Shown here in pieces: positions 8,329 to 15,356 of a stretch of 64,000 bases of DNA (its first letter is position 1; each line of letters starts with the position of its first letter). The notes under the pieces are model-generated. The model did no database searches and was not told the origin of the DNA. It saw nothing but the letters and a program-made list of their open reading frames with translations. Source of the DNA: Gordonibacter massiliensis (ex Traore et al. 2017) (lineage in GTDB: Bacteria; Actinomycetota; Coriobacteriia; Coriobacteriales; Eggerthellaceae); contig LT827128.1 in the NCBI GenBank assembly GCA_900170005.1, positions 2,476,168 through 2,540,167 of the forward strand. Direction: 5' to 3'. The position numbers were made by a program, and so were the translations under genes.

Positions 8329-9027
8329 ATGACCGAGCGCGAACGCGAGCGCCAAGCAACGCTGCTCGTCGCCGATGACGAGCCTGATATCGTGGAGATG
8401 CTGGCCGAGTACTTCACCGGTCGCGGTTTTCGCGTGCTCGAAGCGAGCAGCGGCCAGGAGGCGCTCGAACAGGCCGCGCACGCTCCGGATCTCGTGTTGC
8501 TGGACGTGGGCATGCCGCGCCTCGACGGGTTCGAAGTGTGCCGCCGCTTGCGCGAGCATCTCACCTGCCCCATCCTGTTCCTCACTGCGCGCGTGGAGGA
8601 CGTGGACGCGCTCGAGGGCTTCGCCTGCGGCGCCGACGACTACGTGCTCAAACCGTTCTCGCTGGCCGTGCTGGGCGCGCGCGTGGACGCCCACCTCGCA
8701 CGCGACCAACGCCAACAGGTGAAAGCCGAGGTGCGTTTCGACGGAGACGTGGCCATCGACTACCGAACCCGCACGGTGGCGGTGGCGGGCGCGCCCGTGG
8801 ACCTCACGCGCCGCGAGTTCGACATCGTGGCGTTCCTGTCGAAGCACCCCGGCCAGGTGTTCGACCGCGACCGCATCCACGAGCGCGTGGGCGGCTGGGA
8901 GAACGAAAGCGACTCGCAGGTGGTCACCGAGCATATCCGGCGCATCCGCAACAAGCTGGCCGCGGCCGGCGTCGAGCGCGACCCCGTGGAAACGGTGTGG
9001 GGCATGGGGTACCGGTGGCGCGCATGA
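8329..9027 (+). CDS. OmpR-family response regulator
   Basis: A 232-residue transcription factor. The receiver domain (about 10-125) shows acidic pocket D16/D17, phospho-acceptor D59 in LLDVGMP, and the switch lysine in DYVLKPF. The C-terminal winged helix ends with HIRRIRNKL and VWGMGYRWRA, typical of OmpR/PhoB proteins. GAAGGAGAGC precedes ATG 8329. Its stop codon overlaps the start of the histidine kinase gene (ATGA), so the two are co-translated and form a cognate pair. Confidence 0.95.
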   Translation: MTERERERQATLLVADDEPDIVEMLAEYFTGRGFRVLEASSGQEALEQAAHAPDLVLLDVGMPRLDGFEVCRRLREHLTCPILFLTARVEDVDALEGFACGADDYVLKPFSLAVLGARVDAHLARDQRQQVKAEVRFDGDVAIDYRTRTVAVAGAPVDLTRREFDIVAFLSKHPGQVFDRDRIHERVGGWENESDSQVVTEHIRRIRNKLAAAGVERDPVETVWGMGYRWRA

Positions 9028-10826
9028 GAAAACGCCGTCCGGACGCAGAGCCGCACGCTGCGGGAACGCCGGCAGCCGCGGCACGGTCTGGCGCACCGGC
9101 GGCGCCGCCGAGCCCCGGCGCGCCGAACATGCCGGCAGCTGCGGGCGCATGGCCGCCCCCGCAACCCGTCGCGCCGCCGCCAGGCAGGCGGCCCGGGCGC
9201 CTCACCCGTTTGAGGGAGCGGTGGCGCAACGCCTCGCTCAAAACCTCGTTCATGGTGTACATGCTGGTGTTTCTGGTGGCCGCGCTCGTGCTGTCCACCG
9301 CGACGGGGTCGCTGTTCGGCGGTCTGCAGAACCAGACGACCGCCGACGCCTACGAGGTTGCGGGCCTTTACCTGTACGACAAGGACGCCGACGCGCTCGT
9401 GCCCGCCCGCACGGTGGAGATGTCCGTCGACGGCAGCTCGGCGTTCGTGCAGACGATGCGCAACGGCATAGAATCGATCGCCCGGGAGAACCTGTCCGAC
9501 GACACCAACGTCATGGACGCGAGCGATTACGCGCTCTATTCCGGCTCGGTCGATTCCGGTTCCGACGAGGCATCCGGCAAAGAGGGCCTCTACCCGGACG
9601 CGTCGATAGCGAACCTGCCCGCCTACGACGCGTGGGCCCGCGACCGGTTCGACGCATGGCTCGCTGAAAACCCCGACAGCCCCTACGCCTCGTTCTTCTC
9701 GACGGGAACCGCGAGCGGCGACGGATCGCCGACGGAGGGGCTTATGACGTCGGCGGTCGGATACTACCTGAACACGCCGCCCTCGCCGGGCGCGCAGGCG
9801 CTCAACACCCTGTTCGGCCTGCTGTCGTTTCTCATGTTCCCCCTGTGGTTCGGCGTGTGCATCTTCGCCGCGGCGCGCCGGTTCTACCGCAAGCGCCTTG
9901 CTCCCGGCCTAACCGTCTTGGACGACGCGGCCGCCAAGATAGCCGACCAGGACCTCGACTTCACCGTGTCGTACGACCGCGGCAACGAGCTGGGCCGGCT
10001 GGCCCGTTCGTTCGAGACGATGCGCACGTCGCTGGCCGAGTCGCAGCGCGCGCTTTGGCGCACGGCCGAGGAGCGCAAGCGGCTCAACGCCGCGTTCGCG
10101 CACGATTTGCGCACGCCGCTCACCATCTTGAAGGGCAAGATCGAGCTGCTGGAGGCGCGCGTGCGGTCGGGCGACGCGTCGCCCGAGCAGATGCAGGCCT
10201 CCTTTGAATCGCTATCGGCGCAGGTGGTGCGCTTGGAGCGCTACGTTGCGGCGATGAGCGGGCTGCAGAAGCTGGAGGACCGCATTGCCGAGCCGGCCGT
10301 GCAGCCGTTCGACGTCGTGGCCGAAGCTGTGGAGGACATCGGCTGCGCGCTCTGCCGCAGAACGGGCGAGGCGGAGGGGCAAACGAACGGCTCGGACGCG
10401 ACGCACGGCACCGAACGGGCCGAGCGCGTCGCCTTCGCGCTCTACGTGAGCGCGCGCTGCGACGCCGACCGGCCGACCCTCGCAGTCGACCGCTCTCTCG
10501 TCGAGGAAGTCGCCGAAAACCTTGTGGGCAACGCCGCCCGCTTCGCCGCGGCGCGCGTCGAAGCGCGGCTCGATGTGCGCGACGGTTTTCTCGTGCTCGC
10601 GGTGGAAGACGACGGGCCGGGGTTCTCGCCCGAGGCTCTGGCGCATGGCTGCGCGCCGTTTTTCAGCGAGACGCCGTCGAAGGACCACTTCGGCCTGGGG
10701 CTCAACATCGCCGCCCTGCTCTGCGACAAGCACGGCGGAAACCTGGAGCTGGACAACCGACCCGAAGGCGGGGCACGCGCGACGGCGCGCTTTGCCATGA
10801 ATTTCCCTGCCGTTGACAAGCGGTAG
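9024..10826 (+). CDS. Membrane sensor histidine kinase
   Basis: A 600-residue kinase, cognate to the response regulator upstream with which it overlaps by 4 bases. Residues 1-70 are an unusual Ala/Pro-rich cytoplasmic tail. TM1 spans about 75-97, an extracellular sensor of about 160 residues follows (acidic, with many Asp/Ser), then TM2 near 259-285 and a HAMP segment. The H-box AFAHDLRTPLT is near residue 360 and the ATPase domain shows an N-box-like NAARF, G1 EDDGPGF and G2 GLGLNIA. The signal is unknown. The DHp box is FAHDLRTPL rather than the usual SHELRTPL. Confidence 0.92.
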   Translation: MRKRRPDAEPHAAGTPAAAARSGAPAAPPSPGAPNMPAAAGAWPPPQPVAPPPGRRPGRLTRLRERWRNASLKTSFMVYMLVFLVAALVLSTATGSLFGGLQNQTTADAYEVAGLYLYDKDADALVPARTVEMSVDGSSAFVQTMRNGIESIARENLSDDTNVMDASDYALYSGSVDSGSDEASGKEGLYPDASIANLPAYDAWARDRFDAWLAENPDSPYASFFSTGTASGDGSPTEGLMTSAVGYYLNTPPSPGAQALNTLFGLLSFLMFPLWFGVCIFAAARRFYRKRLAPGLTVLDDAAAKIADQDLDFTVSYDRGNELGRLARSFETMRTSLAESQRALWRTAEERKRLNAAFAHDLRTPLTILKGKIELLEARVRSGDASPEQMQASFESLSAQVVRLERYVAAMSGLQKLEDRIAEPAVQPFDVVAEAVEDIGCALCRRTGEAEGQTNGSDATHGTERAERVAFALYVSARCDADRPTLAVDRSLVEEVAENLVGNAARFAAARVEARLDVRDGFLVLAVEDDGPGFSPEALAHGCAPFFSETPSKDHFGLGLNIAALLCDKHGGNLELDNRPEGGARATARFAMNFPAVDKR

Positions 10827-10883
10827 ATATTTGCCCCGTAGCATCGGAAGCGTACCGAACGCACCCGAGAAACGGAGCATCGC

Positions 10884-11828
10884 ATGGAAGACACCGCCAC
10901 GCCCCGCGCGCCCCTTGCGCCTCGCCCGGCCCGCACACCCCGCACGACTCCGGTTGCGCACGGCATCGTGACAGCAGCAGGGGTTTCGCCGGCTGTCGCG
11001 AGCGAACCGCGCCCGGCGGGAGAGCGACCCGCGTCGCAGTCGGCGCGGGCGTCGCGCCCGCTTCCGGTTGCGCACGACGCTGCGGCGGCGCGAGCGGCTT
11101 CTCCGTCGAGCGAGCGTACCGCCGCCGAGCACCGCGCGCTTGTCCGCAAGCGCGCGGCCGTCATAGTGGGCCTGGTGGGCATCACCGCCGTGCTGGCCGC
11201 GCTGTGCGTGCGCTTCGGCCCCGAGCTGTTCGCGTTCGTGAGCGACGCCGCACGCTTCCGCGCCTGGGTCGACGAAACCGGAGCGCTGGGTCGCGCGCTG
11301 TTCGTGGCGGCGAACACGGCCCAGGTCGTGTTCGCGTTCCTGCCAGGAGAGCCGCTGGAGCTGGCGGCCGGCTACGCCTTCGGGTTCTGGGAGGGTACGT
11401 TGTGGTGCCTCGTGGCCAGCGCGCTGGGAACCGCCATCGTCATGCTGCTCGTGCGTGCCTTCGGCATGCGCGTCGTGGGGCTGTTCTTCCCTCCCGAGAA
11501 GATAACCTCGATGCGCTGGCTGCGCGACGCGCGACGCTTCGAACTGCTGCTGTTCTTGGTGTTCCTGATTCCCGGCACGCCGAAGGACCTGCTCACGTAC
11601 GTTGCCGGCCTGGGTTCGAGCCCCGTATGGCGCATCGTCGCCCTCACTGCGGTGGGGCGCATCCCCTCGGTGGTTTCGTCCACGCTGGCGGCAGGAGCGC
11701 TGGGCGACGGCAACTACGGCGTGGCAGCCGTCACCGTGGCGGTTACCCTCGTGCTCGTGGGTGCGGGCGTGTTGGCTTACCGGCGGCTGGCGAAGCAGCA
11801 GGACGAAGCGGCCGAGCCAATCGGTTGA
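10884..11828 (+). CDS. VTT-domain (TVP38/TMEM64, DedA-like) membrane protein
   Basis: A 314-residue protein. The first 90 residues are Pro/Ala/Arg-rich and probably disordered in the cytoplasm. A first membrane helix lies near 95-115, then the VTT domain with the re-entrant motif FAFLPGEPLELAAGYAFG and the later FLVFLIPGTPKDLLTYVAG typical of TVP38/TMEM64 proteins, which in bacteria are linked to undecaprenyl-phosphate or phospholipid scrambling. The last helix precedes a short acidic tail. GGAG lies 7 bases before ATG 10884. It follows the histidine kinase by 57 bp and may be a target of that system. Confidence 0.88.
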   Translation: MEDTATPRAPLAPRPARTPRTTPVAHGIVTAAGVSPAVASEPRPAGERPASQSARASRPLPVAHDAAAARAASPSSERTAAEHRALVRKRAAVIVGLVGITAVLAALCVRFGPELFAFVSDAARFRAWVDETGALGRALFVAANTAQVVFAFLPGEPLELAAGYAFGFWEGTLWCLVASALGTAIVMLLVRAFGMRVVGLFFPPEKITSMRWLRDARRFELLLFLVFLIPGTPKDLLTYVAGLGSSPVWRIVALTAVGRIPSVVSSTLAAGALGDGNYGVAAVTVAVTLVLVGAGVLAYRRLAKQQDEAAEPIG

Positions 11829-11834
11829 ATTGTG

Positions 11835-11859
11835 CTTATTGAGAGAAATTCTCAATAAG
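11835..11859. promoter_or_regulatory. Perfect palindrome upstream of the encapsulin locus (Fur-like)
   Basis: Ten-base arms CTTATTGAGA and TCTCAATAAG flank five bases. The core TTGAGAG-AAA-TTCTCAA resembles a 7-1-7 Fur-type box. It lies 6 bp after the VTT gene and 165 bp before the ferritin-like cargo gene. It could equally be a weak terminator stem, but no T-run follows directly. Confidence 0.4.
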
Positions 11860-12023
11860 GTGCATCATTTTTCGAGACATTCGCTGACATCGGGAGTACC
11901 ATATCGGTAAAGGTAAGAGACGAACCGCCGCTTGGCACGTCGCTCGCATACGGAAAGCACGCCGTACCTCCGAAAACCGGGCCGATTGCGCCGAGAACGG
12001 CACATCGAAAGAGAGGGAACACC

Positions 12024-12395
12024 ATGCCCAGTTTTGCCAACCCGTTCGCCGGAAACGTCGACCGCAAGATGACCAACGCCGAGCTGATGCAGGCGTTGCG
12101 CTTGGACATCGCCGGTGAGCTCGAGGCCATCTACCTGTACGAGTCCCACTACCTGGCCACCGACGACCCCGCCGCCAAAGCCGTGCTCGGCGACATCCGT
12201 GACGAGGAGAAGGCCCACATGGGAGAGCTCATCACCCTTATGCGCCATCTCGACCCCAAGGAGACGGAATTCTTCCTGGACGGCGAGGGCGAAGTGAAGG
12301 AGATGCTGGAGGACCTGGGCATCGCGACGGACGGCGAGATCGCCCCGGCACCCGCCGAGCCCGCCGCCGCCCCCACCGTGGGCGACCTGGCGTAA
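12024..12395 (+). CDS. Encapsulated ferritin-like protein (demiferritin cargo)
   Basis: A 123-residue two-helix ferritin-like protein. Helix 1 carries GELEAIYLYES (E32, E34) and helix 2 carries RDEEKAHMGEL (E61, E62, H65), the half-ferroxidase ligand set of encapsulated ferritins, whose dimers complete the di-iron site. The last ~25 residues are a flexible Pro/Ala linker ending PTVGDLA, which matches the short hydrophobic cargo-loading peptides that bind the inside of encapsulin shells. It therefore probably oxidises Fe(II) for mineral storage in the shell encoded 391 bp downstream. GAGAGGGAACACC precedes ATG 12024. Confidence 0.9.
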   Translation: MPSFANPFAGNVDRKMTNAELMQALRLDIAGELEAIYLYESHYLATDDPAAKAVLGDIRDEEKAHMGELITLMRHLDPKETEFFLDGEGEVKEMLEDLGIATDGEIAPAPAEPAAAPTVGDLA

Positions 12396-12786
12396 GCGAC
12401 GCGAGAAACGCTGCGCACGCCGCACGCGAGGTGCTCGCTGCTCGCGCGCAAGACGGCGAGCCGCTAACGGGCATGCGAGGCGCAAGCGATGCGCCGTTCG
12501 CCTGCAGCGTGTTCGCCGCGGGCGTCTCGTCCGCGGCGAACACGCGAACCGCGGGGCTCGCTTGGGCGCGCAGCACGCACGCTGCGCTCGGTGCACATGT
12601 CGCACACGATACGCCTGTCGCACGCAGCACCTAGGTCGCACGCAGCGCGCCGAATGTTTCACGTGAAACATTCGTTCGTCTGCGGTCTTCTCGCAAGCGC
12701 GGGGCGAGCGTCGATCGCTGCCGGACGTTACGCGCAGCAAATCGTTTTTCCGCAATTGTTTTTTCATCGAGCGAAAGGAATTCACC
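12396..12786. other. 391-bp spacer inside the encapsulin locus
   Basis: No convincing gene. The first half is GC-rich with repeated CGCACGCAGC-type motifs, the middle holds the parS palindrome, and the last 50 bp become AT-rich (CGTTTTTCCGCAATTGTTTTTTC), which may hold a separate promoter for the shell gene. GAAAGGAATTCACC is the shell gene's ribosome-binding site. Confidence 0.6.
12651..12674. other. parS: parS site (ParB-binding centromere)
   Basis: The 16-bp sequence TGTTTCACGTGAAACA at 12655-12670 is the consensus bacterial chromosomal parS with no mismatch. The palindrome extends four more bases on each side (CGAA...TTCG), 24 bp in all. A second perfect copy lies at 52984-52999. Confidence 0.9.
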
Positions 12787-13599
12787 ATGGATTACCTGGC
12801 TAGAGATTCAGCCGATCTGTCGGTCGAGCTGTGGAACCGCATCGACGACGCCGTGATCGGCACGGCCCGCAACCAACTCACCTGCCGCCGCTTCCTGAAG
12901 ACCTACGGGCCGCTGGGCGCGGGCGCCACCACCGTCGCCGTGGACGGCGTGGGCAAGGGCGAGGCGCTGGAGGACGGCATCGGCCGCATCGTGGGCCGCA
13001 CGCAGCTGGAGCTTCCGCTGTTCTACGAGGACTTCACCCTGCTCGGCCGCGACCTGGAGCTGGCTGCCCAAACCGGCATGCCGCTCGACCTGGCCCCCGC
13101 CATCGCCGCCGCCAAGAAGGCCGCACGCCGCGAGGACGACCTGATCTTGAACGGCAACGCCGCCCTCGGCACCGCGGGCCTGCTCACCGTCAAGGGCACC
13201 GCGAAGGTGAAGAAGGGCGACTGGAGCAAGGGCGAGAACGGCTTCGCCGACGTGGCAGCCGCCGTGTCGCAGCTGGCCAAGAACGGCTACTTGGGCCGCT
13301 ACGCGCTGGTCGTGGCGCCCGACCTGTACCTCGACCTGCAGCGTCTGCAGCCGAACACCGGCATGCTGGAGATCGACCGCATCCAGAAGCTCATCGGCGA
13401 CAACGTGTACATGACCAGCGTCATGGGCCCCGGCAAGGCCGTGCTCGTGTGCGCCGAGCCGGAGTACCTGGACCTGGCTTTGGGCCTGGACCTCTCCGTG
13501 GGCTACCTGGAGCTCACCGATTTCAACCACACGTTCCGCATCATGGAGACGGCCGCCCTGCGCGTGAAGGACCCCGCCGCCATCGTCGTGCTCGCATAG
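12787..13599 (+). CDS. Encapsulin shell protein, family 1
   Basis: A 270-residue HK97-fold capsid-like protein, the usual length for T=1 encapsulins (linocin M18/DyP-encapsulin family). It begins MDYLARDSADLSVELWNRID, the N-terminal helix that docks cargo peptides, followed by AVIGTARNQLTCRRFLKTYGPLG. The P-domain and E-loop (about 50-80) and the C-terminal ETAALRVKDPAAIVVL are in the expected order. Sixty copies should form a shell of about 20-25 nm enclosing the ferritin-like protein encoded upstream. The start at ATG 12787 follows GAAAGGAATTCACC, and a strong terminator lies 43 bp after the stop. Confidence 0.95.
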   Translation: MDYLARDSADLSVELWNRIDDAVIGTARNQLTCRRFLKTYGPLGAGATTVAVDGVGKGEALEDGIGRIVGRTQLELPLFYEDFTLLGRDLELAAQTGMPLDLAPAIAAAKKAARREDDLILNGNAALGTAGLLTVKGTAKVKKGDWSKGENGFADVAAAVSQLAKNGYLGRYALVVAPDLYLDLQRLQPNTGMLEIDRIQKLIGDNVYMTSVMGPGKAVLVCAEPEYLDLALGLDLSVGYLELTDFNHTFRIMETAALRVKDPAAIVVLA

Positions 13600-13641
13600 G
13601 CTCGCGCGAAACGCGCAAAACGCACCAACCGATCATCGAAG

Positions 13642-13668
13642 GGACGCCCGCAACGGGCGTCCTTTTTT
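13642..13668 (+). terminator. Intrinsic terminator of the encapsulin gene
   Basis: GGACGCCCG pairs with CGGGCGTCC across a CAA loop and is followed by six T. Confidence 0.95.
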
Positions 13669-13711
13669 GCGCAACGACGCAACCCGCTTAAAAAATCGAC
13701 GCTGAAAAATG

Positions 13712-13795
13712 TCCGCTGTTAAACCAGCATCGACATCCGCAAGCCAGCGCGTTGTCATCCTGAGCAGGACATGTCAATGCTGGTTTAACAGCGGA
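13712..13795. repeat. 84-bp inverted-repeat element, copy 1
   Basis: Terminal 19-bp perfect inverted repeats TCCGCTGTTAAACCAGCAT enclose about 46 bp that include GTCATCCTGAGC. A related copy lies at 47782-47865 with the same core and ends. No coding capacity. Confidence 0.85.
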
Positions 13796-13853
13796 AAATG
13801 GTTTGCGACTGCAACCCTCGACAGCCACGCTTAGCACATTCAACCGCAACATG

Positions 13854-13922
13854 TTATGCAGAACAGGGAGTAGACTTTATGCAAAACGGGGAGTAGACTT
13901 TATGCAGAACGGGGAGTAGGCA
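13854..13922 (+). repeat. Three tandem 23-bp repeats, each a mini-ORF with its own ribosome-binding site
   Basis: Units at 13854, 13877 and 13900 differ at only a few bases. Each contains ATG, four codons and TAG (M-Q-N-R/G-E), and the GGGGAG of each unit lies 8-9 bases before the next ATG. The last GGGGAG serves the ATPase gene start at 13925. Confidence 0.85.
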
Positions 13923-13924
13923 AG

Positions 13925-15106
13925 ATGATAGAGAAAGGGTGGAGTATGATTCCACGCAGGATAGAATCGAAAATGCTGGACATGGCCGCAAAATTCCCCA
14001 TCGTTTCTTTAACGGGACCTCGGCAGAGCGGAAAATCGACTTTGCTGAAGGAAAGCTTCGCCGAATATCGCTATGTATCGCTCGAAGACCCAGATGTGCG
14101 TGCTTTCGCTTACGACGACCCGCGTTCGTTCCTCAAACTTTACGACAACCACGTTGTCATCGATGAAGCCCAGAACGCGCCCGACCTGTTCTCGTATTTG
14201 CAAAGCGCGGTAGACAAAACCGGGGATCCAGGCCAGTACATCCTTTCCGGTTCGCAAAACTTCCTCATGATGCAGCACATCAGCCAATCGCTCGCAGGTC
14301 GCGTCGCCGTATTCAAGCTGCTCCCCTTCTCTTACCGCGAGCTGGCCGAAGCCGGCAGAAGCCCCTCCGAAATCGAGGACTGGATGTGGACCGGAGGATA
14401 CCCGCGCATCTACGACCGAGATATCAATCCCAACGACTACTTCCCTCATTACGTGCAGACCTACCTGGATCGCGATGTCAGACAGCTGGGATCGGTACGA
14501 AACCTTACGGCCTTCAATGCTTTCGTACGATTATGCGCCGCGAACATCGGCGGGATTATGAACATAACGAGCTTGGCGAACACGTGCGACATCGACGTCA
14601 AAACCGCGCGAGAATGGCTCTCCATCCTAGAGACCAGCTATCTCGTCTTTCGCCTTCCCCCCTATCATAAAAACTTCGGGAAGCGCTTGGCGAAACGGCC
14701 CAAGTTGTATTTCTACGACACCGGCTTGGCTTGCAACCTCCTGGGCATCCAGGCCCCCGAAAGGCTCAGGCAACATGAAAAACGCGGCGCCCTCTACGAG
14801 AACGCCGTCATTGCAGAGCTGATGAAACGCATCCTCGCCCAAGGAAGATCCCCGGAACTGTACTACTGGCGGGATGCCAACCAGAAAGAGGTCGATCTTC
14901 TCATTGACGAGAACGGTATGCTGTCGCAAGCTTGGGAGATAAAATCGTCGGCAACGTACAAACCAAGCCAGTTCTCAACCCTCGAGTCCGTTGCATCGCT
15001 CGCGAATCTGCCGCCCGAACATCGCTCTGTCGTTTATGCGGGCAACGATTCTTTCGAAACGAAGCACGGCACCGTCATGACGCTGGCGGACATCGACAAG
15101 GATTGA
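13925..15106 (+). CDS. AAA-type ATPase with C-terminal DUF4143 domain
   Basis: A 393-residue cytoplasmic ATPase. Walker A is GPRQSGKSTLL near residue 36, Walker B is VVIDEAQNAP near 83, and sensor 1 is ILSGSQNFLM near 118. The C-terminal half contains ARKRPKLYF-like and YYWRDANQKEVDLLI segments, the restriction-nuclease-like DUF4143 region with the D-x-n-KEVD motif. Such genes are common, mobile and of unknown role. The start may be ATG 13925 or 13946. Base composition is clearly lower in GC than in the encapsulin genes next to it, which suggests acquisition by transfer. The gene stands alone, preceded by the 23-bp tandem repeats. Confidence 0.88.
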   Translation: MIEKGWSMIPRRIESKMLDMAAKFPIVSLTGPRQSGKSTLLKESFAEYRYVSLEDPDVRAFAYDDPRSFLKLYDNHVVIDEAQNAPDLFSYLQSAVDKTGDPGQYILSGSQNFLMMQHISQSLAGRVAVFKLLPFSYRELAEAGRSPSEIEDWMWTGGYPRIYDRDINPNDYFPHYVQTYLDRDVRQLGSVRNLTAFNAFVRLCAANIGGIMNITSLANTCDIDVKTAREWLSILETSYLVFRLPPYHKNFGKRLAKRPKLYFYDTGLACNLLGIQAPERLRQHEKRGALYENAVIAELMKRILAQGRSPELYYWRDANQKEVDLLIDENGMLSQAWEIKSSATYKPSQFSTLESVASLANLPPEHRSVVYAGNDSFETKHGTVMTLADIDKD

Positions 15107-15222
15107 TCCCCTCCTTGGTACGCGAACGTCCGGGATCGCACGAGGATCACCACCCAGGTTGACCGCGCGGAAGCGAAGCAACCCGCGCTTCGCGCGCAGC
15201 GCGAAAACGGCCGTGCGGATTG

Positions 15223-15257
15223 CCGTAGGGGCGCACTCCAGAGCGCCCGTTCGCGCG
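15223..15257 (+). repeat. Dispersed GTAGGGGCG hairpin repeat, copy 1
   Basis: CCGTAGGGGCGCACTC followed by GAGCGCCCG and a TCGCGCG tail. Related copies: 41287-41318, 41402-41431 and 42581-42614 (the last two inverted). Confidence 0.7.
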
Positions 15258-15323
15258 CCAGCGCGAAAACTATCATCCAGGTTGGCACTAGTAAGTCAGC
15301 GAGGGCGGGCCGCAGCGTCGAGG

Positions 15324-15353
15324 GGTTCCGGCGGCCGGCAGGCCGCCGGAACC
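15324..15353 (-). other. 13-bp GC-rich hairpin after the AarF/UbiB gene
   Basis: GGTTCCGGCGGCC pairs with GGCCGCCGGAACC across four bases, 4 bp beyond the stop codon. No T-run follows on the minus strand, so it may act as an mRNA 3'-end stabiliser or a weak terminator. Confidence 0.5.
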
Positions 15354-15356
15354 CGC

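Noticed and set aside
8538-9023. Extended N-terminus for the histidine kinase
   Set aside because: The extension overlaps the response regulator in another frame; ATG 9024 with ATGA coupling gives a normal kinase.
13854-13922. CRISPR array
   Set aside because: The 23-bp units are directly adjacent without spacers, and no cas genes are present.
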